NCBI RefSeq assembly: GCF_003387075.1
Contig: NZ_QUMQ01000001.1
Span: forward strand, 4,402,001 to 4,466,000
Length of the DNA: 64,000 nucleotides
DNA from: Asanoa ferruginea
GTDB lineage: Bacteria; Actinomycetota; Actinomycetes; Mycobacteriales; Micromonosporaceae
Direction of reading: 5' to 3'
Shown here: positions 24,185 through 33,247 of the stretch, piece by piece
How the letters are laid out: every line of letters starts with the position of its first letter
How positions within the stretch are numbered: position 1 is the first letter of the stretch
Program-made: the position numbers and the translations under genes
Notes under the pieces: model-generated
What the model saw: only the letters and a program-made list of their open reading frames with translations
Told to the model about the DNA's origin: nothing
The model's database searches: none

Positions 24185-24691
24185 ATGCCAACGACTATCG
24201 CTGCCTGGCGCGCCGCACTCGAGGCCGGTGACGCCGAGGCCGCCGGCGGCTGCCTGGCGGAGAACGCCGTCTTCATCTCGCCCCTCACCGAGAAGTTCCG
24301 GTTCCACGGCCGGGAGCAGATCACCGAGGTGCTGCGCTCGGCCGTCGAGGTCTTCGACGACGTCCGCTACCACACCGAGGTCGGCGAAGGCTCGACCTAC
24401 GCCCTGTTCTTCCACTGCCGGGTCGGCGCGCAGGCCGTGGAGGAGGCGCAACTGATCCGGCTCGATGACGCCGGGCTGATCGGGGAGCTGACGTTCTTCG
24501 GGCGGCCACTGCCGGCGCTGACCGAGACCATGCTCGCGCTCGGGCCGCGGATGCTGCGGCGGCAGGGGCAGCCCGGGCTCGGCCGGCTGATCGGGTTCGC
24601 GGTGCGGCCGCTCGCGGCGATGACCCGGTTCGGTGAACGGCGGCTGGTGCCGCTCGGCGATCCCAATCGGCGACGTCGGATCGACGGCTGA
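24185..24691 (+). CDS. SnoaL-like / NTF2-fold protein
   Basis: A 168-residue protein with an NTF2-like cone fold: AAWRAALEAGDAEAAGGCLAENAVFISPL, FRFHGREQITEVLRSAVEVFDDVRYH and FHCRVGAQAVEEAQLIRLDDAGLIGELTFFGRPLPAL match the nuclear transport factor 2 family pattern. The C-terminal 60 residues are basic and specific to this subgroup. Members may be cyclases, isomerases or binding proteins, and none can be chosen here. It is nine bases after the TetR gene and probably co-transcribed. Confidence 0.8.
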   Translation: MPTTIAAWRAALEAGDAEAAGGCLAENAVFISPLTEKFRFHGREQITEVLRSAVEVFDDVRYHTEVGEGSTYALFFHCRVGAQAVEEAQLIRLDDAGLIGELTFFGRPLPALTETMLALGPRMLRRQGQPGLGRLIGFAVRPLAAMTRFGERRLVPLGDPNRRRRIDG

Positions 24692-24737
24692 CAGAGCCCT
24701 TACGTTCCTCGTACACCGTTGGCCTAGCGTCTCCGCC

Positions 24738-26039
24738 ATGCCTGACCGCGCAAGGATCGCCCACCTGCTGCGCCGTGCCACCTTCGGGCCGACGGCCGAG
24801 GAGGTCGACGCGGCCGAGCGGGCCGGATACGACGTGACCGTTTCCCAGCTGCTGCGGCCGACCGGCAGCGATTCGGGGGCGCCGAAGCCGCCGGTCTTCG
24901 CCGCCATCGCCGAACTGGGCAAGAACGCCAGCCGAGCCGACAAGCAGAAGGCCAACCAGCAGCGGCGCCAGCAGGTCACCGTGGCCATCGACTGGTGGCT
25001 CGACCGGATGGTCGCGGCCGAGCACCAGCTCACCGAGAAGATGGTGTTCTTCTGGCACGGCCACTGGGCGACCAGCGCGCAGAAGGTCAAGGCCGCTCCG
25101 CTGATGCTCGGCCAGCTGCAGACCTTCCGGGAGCACGGCCGGGGCGACTTCGCCGCGTTCACCACCCGGATGATCCGCGACCCGGCGCTGATCATCTGGC
25201 TCGACGGGCAGAAGAACACGGTGAAGGCGCCCAACGAGAATCTGGCCCGCGAGCTGATGGAGCTGTTCACGCTCGGCATCGGCAACTACGCCGAAGCCGA
25301 CGTCAAGGCCGGCGCCCGGGCACTCACGGGCTTTACCGTCGACCGGCGGGCCGGCACCGTGAAGTTCGTCGCGCGCCGGCACGACCGGGGCGCCAAGACG
25401 ATCCTCGGCCACACGGCGGCGTTCGACGCCGACCAGTTCGCCGAACTGGTCGCCACCCAACCGGCCGCGGCGGGCTTCCTCCCCCAGCGACTCTGGTTCC
25501 GCTTCGCCAGTGGCGAGCCGATGACCGACGAGGTGCTGGGCCGGCTGATCGGGGCGGGCCGCGACGTCGACGACCTGCTGCGCGCGCTGTTCACCGACCC
25601 GGGCTTCGACGACACCCGGGGCCAGCTCGTCAAGCAGCCGGTCGAGTGGGCGGTCGGCGCCATGCGGCAGCTCGGCATCCGTCCGGCCCGGCTCACCGAC
25701 CAGCAGCGCAAGCAGCTCGTCAGCGGCCTCAACGGGCTCGACCAGGTGCCGCTGCGGCCACCCAGCGTCGGCGGCTGGCCGGCCGGTGCGGCCTGGCTGA
25801 CCACCAGCTCGCTGCAGGCCCGGCTGCGGCTGGCCGAGCTGTTCGCCGGGGGTGCGGCGGCGCCGGTGCTCGACCGACTGAGGGCCGCGCCCACCGCCGG
25901 GCGCCCCGACGCGCTGGCGCGGCTGCTGGTCGTCGACGGCTGGACCGACCGCACCCGCAAGGTGCTCGCCGACGCGGCCGGCAAGCCCGAACGGCTGATC
26001 CAGCTCGGCCTGGTCAGCCCCGAATACACCATCCACTGA
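24738..26039 (+). CDS. DUF1800 domain-containing protein
   Basis: A 433-residue protein with the DUF1800 landmarks: HLLRRATFGPT near the start, WWLDRMVAAEHQLTEKMVFFWHGHW, and NENLARELMELFTLGIGNYAEADVKAGARALTGF, then the late PSVGGWPAGAAWLT. No signal peptide is visible. The family is nearly always encoded with a DUF1501 protein, as here (11 bp downstream), and is suspected to act with it at or beyond the membrane. ATG 24738 begins the conserved region. The role is unknown. Confidence 0.9.
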   Translation: MPDRARIAHLLRRATFGPTAEEVDAAERAGYDVTVSQLLRPTGSDSGAPKPPVFAAIAELGKNASRADKQKANQQRRQQVTVAIDWWLDRMVAAEHQLTEKMVFFWHGHWATSAQKVKAAPLMLGQLQTFREHGRGDFAAFTTRMIRDPALIIWLDGQKNTVKAPNENLARELMELFTLGIGNYAEADVKAGARALTGFTVDRRAGTVKFVARRHDRGAKTILGHTAAFDADQFAELVATQPAAAGFLPQRLWFRFASGEPMTDEVLGRLIGAGRDVDDLLRALFTDPGFDDTRGQLVKQPVEWAVGAMRQLGIRPARLTDQQRKQLVSGLNGLDQVPLRPPSVGGWPAGAAWLTTSSLQARLRLAELFAGGAAAPVLDRLRAAPTAGRPDALARLLVVDGWTDRTRKVLADAAGKPERLIQLGLVSPEYTIH

Positions 26040-26050
26040 GGAGCGGACCG

Positions 26051-27268
26051 ATGGACATGCTCACCCGGCGCAAGTTCCTCGTCGCGAGCGGGGTCGTCGG
26101 CGCGGGCGCGCTCGCGGCCGGCGCGACCGCCTACACGCTGGCCGACATCCTCGACACGGCGGAGTCCGGCGACCGGCCCCGGGACGCGGGCACGCTCGTG
26201 GTCGTCACGCTCTACGGCGGCAACGACGGCCTCAACACGGTCGTGCCCTACGCCGACGCGTCCTATCAGGACGCCCGACCGGACATCGCCTACGACGCCG
26301 GCGAGGTGCTCCGGCTCGACGACAGCACCGGGCTCAACCCGGCGCTGAAGGGCTTCCAGCGGCTCTTCACCGAGGGCCGGCTGGCGGTGGTCCGCGGCGT
26401 CGGTTATCCGAAACCGGATCGCAGCCACTTCCGCTCGATGGACATCTGGCAGACCGCCGATCCCGTGCGCCCGGGCACCACCGGCTGGCTCGGCCGCTGG
26501 CTCGACACGGCCGGCGGCGACCCCCGCCTCGCGGTCAGTTTCGAGCCCGCGCTGCCGCCGCTGCTGGCCGGCGCGACCAGTGCCGGCGCCGCCGTGCCGA
26601 CCAACGTCCGCCGGGGCGCGAAGGGCGTGACCGGGCTCGGCCTGCCGGCCGCGGGCGAGCCGCCGCTGCAGGCCCGGGCCGCGCGCTGCTTCGCCGACCT
26701 GGACAGCATCGAAGCGATGATCACGGGGGTACGCGACGCGCAGCCGACCGATCCGGACGCCGACGAGGGCGACGACCCGGCCACCGGCACCGGCGGCCGG
26801 GCCGAACTCGGCGCCCAACTCGACCTGGTCGCCCAGTGCGTCGAGGCCGGCGTGGCCACCCGGGCGTTCTCCGTGTCGCTCGGCGGCTTCGACACCCACG
26901 CCGACGAGAAGCAGCTACAGGAGATCCTGCTGGCCCAGGTCGACAAGGCGGTGACCGCGTTCGTCGACCGGATGGCCGGCCGCCCGGTGACGGTGGCGGT
27001 CTACTCGGAGTTCGGCCGCCGGGTGCGGGCCAACGCGAGCGACGGCACCGACCACGGCACCGCGTCGAACGTGTTCGTGCTCGGCTCCGGCCTGCGCGGC
27101 GGCCTGCACGGCGAGCAGCCGAGCCTGACCGACCTCGACGACGGCGACCTGAAATACACCGTCGACTTCCGTGACGTCTACGCCGGCCTGCTCGCCGACG
27201 TGCTGGCCACCGATCCGGAGCAGGTGTTGGGCGGCTGGAAGGGGAAGCTGTCGCTCACCGGCTCGTGA
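26051..27268 (+). CDS. DUF1501 domain-containing protein, Tat-exported
   Basis: A 405-residue protein. The N-terminus LTRRKFLVASGVVGAGALAAGA is a twin-arginine signal, so it should leave the cell folded. The DUF1501 core has TLVVVTLYGGNDGLNTVVPY, GYPKPDRSHFRSMDIWQTADP, SLGGFDTHADEKQ, YSEFGRRVRANASDGTDHGTASNVFVLG and GLHGEQPSL. The DH and SEFGR motifs resemble the alkaline phosphatase/sulfatase metal site, so a metal-dependent hydrolase is a reasonable guess. It forms an operon with the DUF1800 gene and is convergent with the next hydrolase (14-bp overlap). Confidence 0.9.
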   Translation: MDMLTRRKFLVASGVVGAGALAAGATAYTLADILDTAESGDRPRDAGTLVVVTLYGGNDGLNTVVPYADASYQDARPDIAYDAGEVLRLDDSTGLNPALKGFQRLFTEGRLAVVRGVGYPKPDRSHFRSMDIWQTADPVRPGTTGWLGRWLDTAGGDPRLAVSFEPALPPLLAGATSAGAAVPTNVRRGAKGVTGLGLPAAGEPPLQARAARCFADLDSIEAMITGVRDAQPTDPDADEGDDPATGTGGRAELGAQLDLVAQCVEAGVATRAFSVSLGGFDTHADEKQLQEILLAQVDKAVTAFVDRMAGRPVTVAVYSEFGRRVRANASDGTDHGTASNVFVLGSGLRGGLHGEQPSLTDLDDGDLKYTVDFRDVYAGLLADVLATDPEQVLGGWKGKLSLTGS

Positions 27269-28076
27269 GCCAGGCCATCGCCTCCGGGAAGCGGCGCAGG
27301 ATCGACACGTGCCCGTCCACAGCAGACGTCTGTAGCGTCGCGCCCGGGATCCGCTCGGCCAGCCAGGCGCTGTGTGCCGGGGGCACCATCCGGTCGAGTT
27401 GGCCGGCCAGCAGCAGCACCGGCGCCGTGACCTCGGCCGGGTCGAAGCCCCAGGGCGCCACGTAGGCGAGGTCGTCGTCGCCCGCGGCCACCGGGCCCTG
27501 GGCCAGCGCCGGCCGGACCACGTCGAGCACCCAGGCCCAGTCGGTCTCCAGGGCGTCGTTGTCGGCGTCGACGAAGCCGATGTCGGGGTCGCCGGGCGGG
27601 TTGTCGTCGTAGGCCGCCCGGGCCGCCGGCCCCGCGAGCGCGGCGTGCAGCGACGCCGCCGCGCCCGGTGCCATCCCGCCGAACCAGTCGAGGCCGGCCG
27701 CGCCCCAGGGCGCCAGGCTCGACCCGGTCAGCACCGCGCTGACCCGTTCCGGCAGCAGCGCCGCGACGGCGAGCGCGTGTGGCGAGCCGCCGGAGTGCCC
27801 GACCACGGCGAACCGGTCGAGCCCGAGCGCGCGGGCGACCGCGGTGGTGTAGGCCGCGGCGGAGGCGACGTCGCGCCCCGGCACCCGGGTCGAGCCGCCG
27901 TAGCCGGGTCGGTCGTAGGAGACCCAGCGGATCCCGTCGCCGAACAACGGAACCGGCGGTGCGCCGATGTTGGGTGTGCCGTGGTGCCAGAACGCGGTCA
28001 GCGGTGCGGCCTGGCCGGTGTCGTAGACGTGGAGGGTCTGCCCACCGCCGAGGTCGAGGTCGAACTCCTTGGTCAC
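27255..28076 (-). CDS. Alpha/beta hydrolase
   Basis: A 273-residue esterase-fold protein. The oxyanion region is FWHHGTPNIGAP, followed by RWVSYDRPGYGGSTRVPGR, the nucleophile elbow GHSGGSPHALA (Ser near residue 94), the acid in LLLAGQLDRMVPP and the catalytic His in VDGHVSILRRFP. This is the classic order of an alpha/beta hydrolase of the peptidase S33/lactonase type. The substrate is unknown. The start is GTG 28076; the gene is divergent from the epimerase gene. Confidence 0.85.
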   Translation of the reverse strand: MTKEFDLDLGGGQTLHVYDTGQAAPLTAFWHHGTPNIGAPPVPLFGDGIRWVSYDRPGYGGSTRVPGRDVASAAAYTTAVARALGLDRFAVVGHSGGSPHALAVAALLPERVSAVLTGSSLAPWGAAGLDWFGGMAPGAAASLHAALAGPAARAAYDDNPPGDPDIGFVDADNDALETDWAWVLDVVRPALAQGPVAAGDDDLAYVAPWGFDPAEVTAPVLLLAGQLDRMVPPAHSAWLAERIPGATLQTSAVDGHVSILRRFPEAMAWLTSR

Positions 28077-28186
28077 GGGCCGACCCTACCCACAACCGAT
28101 GGTTGGCGCAGGCGACAAACATTCGTTGGACCCGTCCCCGGCTCCGCTGGTCTGCTGTTCTCAGGTAGGCGAAGGGGGAGAGAGCG

Positions 28187-29128
28187 ATGCGAGTCCTGTT
28201 GGCGGGCGCTTCCGGCGTTCTGGGGCGGCACATGGCCGCCGCACTGATCGAGTCCGGGCACGAGGTGGTCGGGCTGACCCGCTCACCCGGGCGGCTGCAA
28301 GACGACGGCGTCGAACCGGTCGTCGCCGACCTGCTCGACCGCGACGGCCTGCTCCGCGCCGTCGAGGGGATGCGGGCCGACGCCGCGATCCACGCCGCGA
28401 CCGCGCTGCGCAAGGTGCCGATGCGCCATTCCGGGATGGCCGCCACCGACGAGTTGCGGGTGCGGGGGACCCGCAACTTCATCGAGGCGGTCCAGGCCGT
28501 CGGCGCCCGCCGGCTGGTCGTCGAGTCGATGCATTTCGGCTACGGGTACGGCGACTTCGGCGACCGGGTCATCACCGAGTCGAACACCCCGTTCGCGCCG
28601 CCCGGCCGGACCACCGCGCTGGAGCGCCACCTCGAAGGGTTCCGGGTCAAGGAGCACCTGGCTCTGCACACCGATGGCATCGAGGGCATCGCGCTGCGGT
28701 TCGGTGCCCTCTACGGCCCCGGCTACGGCGCCGGCGGCACCGACCAGATCGTGGCGATGCTGCGCAAGCGGGCGCTGCCGGTGGTCTCGGAGCGGGTCCG
28801 CGGGTCGCTGCCGTGGACCCACCTCGCCGACGCGGGCACGGCGACGGTGGCGGCGCTCGAACGCGGCCGGGCCGGCGAGGCCTACCACGTGGTCGACGAC
28901 GAGTCGGCCTCGATGACCGCGCACGTCCGGTTCCTCGCGCAGACCTTCGGCACGCCGGCGCCGATGACCGTGCCGCTGTGGTTGATCGGCGCCATCGGGC
29001 CCTACCTGCACGCGTTCCTCACGTCCTACGCGCACCTTTCCAACGCCAAGGCCCGCGACGAACTCGGCTGGGCGCCCGCCTACCCGACCTATCGCGACGG
29101 CATCAGGTCACTGGCGCCGGCACGTTGA
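28187..29128 (+). CDS. NAD-dependent epimerase/dehydratase family protein
   Basis: A 313-residue short-chain dehydrogenase-like protein. The Rossmann glycine motif is VLLAGASGVLGRH at residues 4-16, followed by DLLDRDGLLRAVEGMRADAAIHAAT and RLVVESMHFGYGYGD. The usual Y-x-x-x-K is not obvious at this last stretch, so it may be an atypical extended SDR that binds NAD(P) without classic catalysis. The late DELGWAPAYPTYRDGI tail is typical of the family. ATG 28187 follows GGGGGAGAG. The LysR gene begins 30 bp later. Confidence 0.85.
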   Translation: MRVLLAGASGVLGRHMAAALIESGHEVVGLTRSPGRLQDDGVEPVVADLLDRDGLLRAVEGMRADAAIHAATALRKVPMRHSGMAATDELRVRGTRNFIEAVQAVGARRLVVESMHFGYGYGDFGDRVITESNTPFAPPGRTTALERHLEGFRVKEHLALHTDGIEGIALRFGALYGPGYGAGGTDQIVAMLRKRALPVVSERVRGSLPWTHLADAGTATVAALERGRAGEAYHVVDDESASMTAHVRFLAQTFGTPAPMTVPLWLIGAIGPYLHAFLTSYAHLSNAKARDELGWAPAYPTYRDGIRSLAPAR

Positions 29129-29158
29129 CATCAGGGTGGGATCGGCCATCGTGGACGG

Positions 29159-30118
29159 GTGGACTTCGACCTGGCTCAGGTGCGCGCGTTCCTCGCCGTG
29201 GCCGAGTTGCGGCACTTCGGGCGGGCGGCCACCCGGCTCAACCTCACCCAGCAGGCGCTGTCCAAGCGCATCCAGCGGCTCGAACAGCTCCTCGGTGAGC
29301 CGCTGCTGGTCCGCGACAGCCGGGCCGTGGAGTTGACCGACGCGGGCGCGCGGTTCCTGCCGCACGCCCGCGCCCTGCTCATCGCCGCCGACAGCGCGGT
29401 GGCCGAGACCCGCTCGATCATCCGGCCGGTCCGGGTCGACGTCTGGGGCCACCTGCACGAGCCGCTGGCCTGGATGCGCCGGCTCAGCGCTGCGGAGGCC
29501 CGGCTGACCATCGAGGTCAGCATGCGGCGCGGGCTGCTGGCGGCCATCGACTCGCTCAGCCGAGGCGAGATCGACGTCGCGTTCGGCCGGGTGCACGACC
29601 TCGGCCAGCCGGTGCCGGCCATGCTCACCCACGATCTGGTCCGGCTGGCGCCGCTCGGTGCTCTCCTCGACGCCGGGCACCCGCTGGCCACGGCGGCCAG
29701 CGTCGCGCCGGCCGACCTGGCGGAGTGCGGCATCTGGCAGCCGATCTCCGACGCGGCGGCCGAGCTGACCGGCTACAACCAACGGTTCGCCAAGCATTTC
29801 GCGGTGCCGCTGGTCGGTGGCGGCTCCAACCTGGGCGCCGAGCACGCCGCCGACTATCTGCACGCCCATCCGGCGCACGCGGTCCTGGTGCCGGCCGACC
29901 TGGCCGTGCCGGCCGACGCGAAGGTGCGCGTCGTCCCGCTGACCGGGCCGGTGCCGCGGTGGCCGTGGTCGATGCTGTGGCGCGAAGACGACCACAACCC
30001 GGCGGTCGGCCTGCTCCGCCGCCGGCTGGTGGAGCTGTCCCGGGCTGAGAACTGGACCGGCTTCGACCCGGCCCGCGACTGGCTGCCGGAGCTCGACCTG
30101 GCCGGCCTCAGACCTTGA
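29159..30118 (+). CDS. LysR family transcriptional regulator
   Basis: A 319-residue regulator starting with the LysR winged helix-turn-helix: LAQVRAFLAVAELRHFGRAATRLNLTQQALSKRIQRLEQLLGEPLLVRDSR (residues 4-55). The remainder is a periplasmic-binding-type effector domain with VWGHLHEPLAWMRRL and a DV-AFGRV strand. The GTG at 29159 fits the family N-terminus. It lies 30 bp after the epimerase gene on the same strand, its probable co-transcribed partner, and converges on the Ser/Thr kinase with an 11-bp overlap. Confidence 0.88.
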   Translation: MDFDLAQVRAFLAVAELRHFGRAATRLNLTQQALSKRIQRLEQLLGEPLLVRDSRAVELTDAGARFLPHARALLIAADSAVAETRSIIRPVRVDVWGHLHEPLAWMRRLSAAEARLTIEVSMRRGLLAAIDSLSRGEIDVAFGRVHDLGQPVPAMLTHDLVRLAPLGALLDAGHPLATAASVAPADLAECGIWQPISDAAAELTGYNQRFAKHFAVPLVGGGSNLGAEHAADYLHAHPAHAVLVPADLAVPADAKVRVVPLTGPVPRWPWSMLWREDDHNPAVGLLRRRLVELSRAENWTGFDPARDWLPELDLAGLRP

Positions 30119-31733
30119 CCGGGCTGCCGCCGCGGCAGGCGATGCGGACCTTCAGCACGGGGTCGAGCAGGTTCAAGACCGGGTTGAGGGTGATCGTCAC
30201 GGTGTCCTGCGGCCCGCTGGGATAGTCGGCCTCATAGCCGAGCAGGCTCACGCCGAGCACCTCGGCCTGATCGCCCACGCAGCGGGCGGTGACTTTTACC
30301 CCGGGCAGCGGTCGCAGGTCGACGGAGCGGCCCGGCGTCGGGCCGGGGTTGGCGGGCGGTGGCGGCGCGCCACCACCGTTGTCATCGGGATCGTCGCCGC
30401 CCGAGCCGGAGCCCGAGCCTGAGCCGGTTCCGGTGCCGGTTCCCGTCCCGGTGCCCGCGCCTCGGGTCGACTCCGGTGCGCTGCCGCCGGTCGCCTGGCC
30501 GCCGCGGACGGTTCCGTCGTTGCCCACCGCGGTGGCGCTGGGTGCCGGGGCTGTGCTGGTGGGCTGTGTTCCGGTTGTCGTCGGCGCGACGGTCGCGGTG
30601 GGTGTCACGGTCCCGGTCGCGCCAGCGACGCCGCCTGGTTCGTCGCTGGGCACGACGAGCGCGGCGATCACCGCCCCGGCGACCAGCAGCGCGCCGGCGG
30701 CGCCGAGCAGCGCGCGCCGGCGCCGGTCGCCGGTGCGCACCGGCGCGGCCTTCACCACCTCGGTGGTCAGCTCGGGATCGGCCTTCGGGCGGCCGGCGTC
30801 GACCACGTCGGCCGCGACCGGCGCGGCGGCCGCCGCCTGGGTGGACGCGTCCATGGCGGCGACCAGGCCGACCAGTGCCGGGTCGTCGTCCTGCGGCGGC
30901 GGCACGATCCCGGCGGCCGTGGCGAGCACCGCGGCCACCTCCGCGGCGCCCGGCCGGTCGGCCGGCTCCTTCGCCAGGCACCGGTCGCAGATCGCGTTGA
31001 CCTCGGCCGGGATGTCGTCCAGCGGCGGCAGCGGCTCGGGCTCGACGTACACGTGTGCGTCGAGCATCTGGGTTGTGGTGTCGGCCTGCCAGGGCAACCG
31101 GTTGGTCAGCGCGCGGTAGATCAGCAGCCCCAACGCGTAGATGTCGGACGCCGGCGAGACCTGGCCGAGGGTGAGCCGCTCGGGTGCGAGGTAGGCCGGC
31201 GTGCCGAGGAGCAGCCCGTCGGCCTCGAGCTCGTCGCGGCCGACGACAGCGGCGATGCCGAAGTCGACGACCTTGGCGCCCGACGGCGTCAGCATCACGT
31301 TGCTCGGTTTCACATCGCGGTGCACGAGGTCCTGTGCATGGGCCGCGGCCAGGGCGGCGGCGACCTCCGACAGGATGCGCAGCGCGACCCGGGAGGGGAG
31401 TGGGCCATCCTCGAGGCGTTGCGCGAGGGTGCGGCCCGGCAGCAGTTCCATCACCACGTAGGGCACCTTGGTGCCGTCGTCGTCGACGGTCTCGCCGTAG
31501 TCGAAGACCCCGGTCACGTTGGGGTGCCAGAGCCGGGCGGCGGCCCGGGCCTCGGCGCGGATCCGCTGCCGCGCGGCGACACTGACGGCGTGCTTGGTGG
31601 CGAGCACCTTGATCGCGACCTGGCGCTGGAGCACCAGGTCCTGGGCACGCCAGACGACCGACATGCCGCCGGCGCCGAGTCGGTCGTCGAGCCGGTAGCG
31701 GCCGTCGAGGACCTGTTGGGAGCGCACGGGCAC
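30108..31733 (-). CDS. Transmembrane serine/threonine protein kinase (PknB-like)
   Basis: A 541-residue receptor kinase. The kinase domain (about 10-270) has LGAGGMSVVWRA (Gly loop), VAIKVLA (Lys), LVHRDVKPSNVML (catalytic loop), VDFGIAAVVG (DFG) and GTPAYLAPE (activation segment). After a juxtamembrane stretch comes one membrane helix (LLGAAGALLVAGAVIAALVV) and an extracellular tail rich in Thr/Pro and GT/GS dipeptide repeats, ending in a small domain with two cysteines (VTARCVGD, IACRGGS). No PASTA repeats are present, so the ligand is unlikely to be muropeptide. The start is GTG 31733 (or 31727). Confidence 0.9.
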   Translation of the reverse strand: MPVRSQQVLDGRYRLDDRLGAGGMSVVWRAQDLVLQRQVAIKVLATKHAVSVAARQRIRAEARAAARLWHPNVTGVFDYGETVDDDGTKVPYVVMELLPGRTLAQRLEDGPLPSRVALRILSEVAAALAAAHAQDLVHRDVKPSNVMLTPSGAKVVDFGIAAVVGRDELEADGLLLGTPAYLAPERLTLGQVSPASDIYALGLLIYRALTNRLPWQADTTTQMLDAHVYVEPEPLPPLDDIPAEVNAICDRCLAKEPADRPGAAEVAAVLATAAGIVPPPQDDDPALVGLVAAMDASTQAAAAAPVAADVVDAGRPKADPELTTEVVKAAPVRTGDRRRRALLGAAGALLVAGAVIAALVVPSDEPGGVAGATGTVTPTATVAPTTTGTQPTSTAPAPSATAVGNDGTVRGGQATGGSAPESTRGAGTGTGTGTGTGSGSGSGSGGDDPDDNGGGAPPPPANPGPTPGRSVDLRPLPGVKVTARCVGDQAEVLGVSLLGYEADYPSGPQDTVTITLNPVLNLLDPVLKVRIACRGGSPVKV

Positions 31734-31839
31734 AGCTTGCCAACATCGCGCGCAATCGGCATCCCGGCGACGGGACTGTTATCGACGGGCGTGATGACCG
31801 AATCATGCCGTCCTGGGTCAGACGAGGTAGGTTGGCCAG

Positions 31840-32412
31840 GTGATTCTCGACGCGCTGATCCGGCCGCTCCGCCGGATCGTGCGCCGATCTGCCCGGGTTC
31901 TAACTGGTTTGGCCGCTTTGGCGCTAGCCGTAGGGATCGGCGTGTCGACGCCCGCCGCGCCGGCCGCCGCAGCGCCGCCGGCAGCCGCTGCCGCGCCGGC
32001 CGCCGCCGTGCCGCCGGCACCCGTTGCCGCGCCGGCCGCCCGGGCGCTGCCGGCACCCGTGCCCGCCTCCGCCCGCGGCGGCGTTGACCGCGTCAGCGCC
32101 GTGCCCGCCTCCGCCCGCGGCGGCGTTGACCGCGTCAGCGCCGTGCCCGCCTCCGCCCGCGGCGGCGTTGACCGCGTCAGCGCCGTGCCCGCCTCCGCCC
32201 GCGGCGGCGTTGACCGCGTCAGCGCCGTGCCCGCCTCCGTCCGCGCCGGCGTTGACCGCGTCACCGCCGGGCCGGCCGTCGTCCCGCCGGCCGGCGCCAC
32301 CTCCGACCCGCAGCCAGCGGCCGCGGGCGACGCGCGCCGACCGCACCCGGCCGCATTCCCGGAGAAACCCGCGCCCCGGGCCCCACCGGCGGGCGACGAC
32401 ACCACCCGCTGA
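31840..32412 (+). CDS. Ala/Pro-rich secreted protein with perfect 14-residue repeats
   Basis: A 190-residue frame from GTG 31840. A basic start (IRPLRRIVRRSARV) and hydrophobic LTGLAALALAVGIGV look like a signal peptide, followed by Ala-Pro-rich sequence and then five 14-residue repeats of P-A-S-A-R-G-G-V-D-R-V-S-A-V, the last one degenerate. The tail is Pro-rich and disordered. No family is known. It is divergent from the Ser/Thr kinase. Coding is supported by the signal-like start and frame-preserving 42-bp period, but antisense frames are also open, so confidence is moderate. Confidence 0.5.
   Translation: MILDALIRPLRRIVRRSARVLTGLAALALAVGIGVSTPAAPAAAAPPAAAAAPAAAVPPAPVAAPAARALPAPVPASARGGVDRVSAVPASARGGVDRVSAVPASARGGVDRVSAVPASARGGVDRVSAVPASVRAGVDRVTAGPAVVPPAGATSDPQPAAAGDARRPHPAAFPEKPAPRAPPAGDDTTR
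32059..32268 (+). repeat. 42-bp tandem minisatellite, five copies
   Basis: Four copies are identical base for base (32059-32226) and begin GTGCCCGCCTCCGCCCGCGG. A fifth at 32227-32268 differs at a few bases. The period is 42 bp (14 codons), inside the Ala/Pro-rich secreted protein gene. Identity at synonymous positions points to recent expansion. Confidence 0.9.
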
Positions 32413-32461
32413 GCACCCCTCGGCTCCGTCGTCCCCTCTGTTCCCACCGGTGAGGCTTCCC

Positions 32462-33244
32462 GTGAATACCGTCATGCAACTCTTCTTCGTCGGCGTGCCG
32501 CGCGCCGCCGTCATCTGGTCGATCCTTCTGGGCCTGTCGATCCTGGCGATCGCGGGCCTGCACCTGGTCGGCCCGCGCGCCCCGAAGCGTCCCGGCGTGC
32601 GGGCCAAGCTGCGCGCCGCCCGGGCGCGTCAGCAGGAGCGCGTCGCGAGCGCCGCGGAGTTGGTGCGCTACGCCGACGAGGTCGGCATCGCCGCGCAGCG
32701 GGCGGAAGCGACCGCCCGCCGCCGGCACGACGCCTGGCTCGCCGCACAGGAGAGCGCGGAGAAGGCCTGGTCGGCCTTCGAATCGGCGGACCTGACCGCG
32801 AGCCGGATGTCCGCGGCCGCGCTGCTGCCGACCCCCACGACACCCCAGACGCCACAGGAGTACGCCGACCGCGAACGCTGGCTGCACCGCGCCGTGATGG
32901 CCGCGTGTGCCCACAATCTACTGTCCTTGATGGACCTCAACGACGCGCTCGCGCACCGCAACGGTTGGGACCCGCGCCGCCACCCGGTGGAGCAGGAGGC
33001 GATCCTGCGCCGGGCGATCCGCGACACGCTGCGCACCGCGGAGCGCACCACGGCCCGGGCCGAGCGCACCGCGTGGGAGTCGGCGGAGTCGGCCGCCGCG
33101 GCCGCACACAGCCTGCGGGCCGAGGCCCGCGCCGCCAAGGAGCGCGCCGACGCCGTGCGCCACCTGGTGCGACCGGAAACCGTGGCCGGCGCGGCACGCC
33201 GGCAGCACCGGCTGCGGGCGGCCGTGGCCCGGCAGGGGGTGTGA
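32462..33244 (+). CDS. Membrane-anchored helical protein, unknown function
   Basis: A 260-residue protein. One N-terminal membrane helix (AAVIWSILLGLSILAIAGLHLVG) is followed by a long Ala-, Arg- and Glu-rich helical region (residues about 35-110 and 150-260) with coiled-coil character. The middle has WLHRAVMAACAHNLLSLMDLNDALAHRNGWDP, which is more globular. No family is recognised. GTG 32462 follows GGTGAGG; ATG 32474 is an alternative. It is 49 bp after the repeat protein and three bases before the cupin gene. Confidence 0.7.
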   Translation: MNTVMQLFFVGVPRAAVIWSILLGLSILAIAGLHLVGPRAPKRPGVRAKLRAARARQQERVASAAELVRYADEVGIAAQRAEATARRRHDAWLAAQESAEKAWSAFESADLTASRMSAAALLPTPTTPQTPQEYADRERWLHRAVMAACAHNLLSLMDLNDALAHRNGWDPRRHPVEQEAILRRAIRDTLRTAERTTARAERTAWESAESAAAAAHSLRAEARAAKERADAVRHLVRPETVAGAARRQHRLRAAVARQGV

Positions 33245-33247
33245 CGA

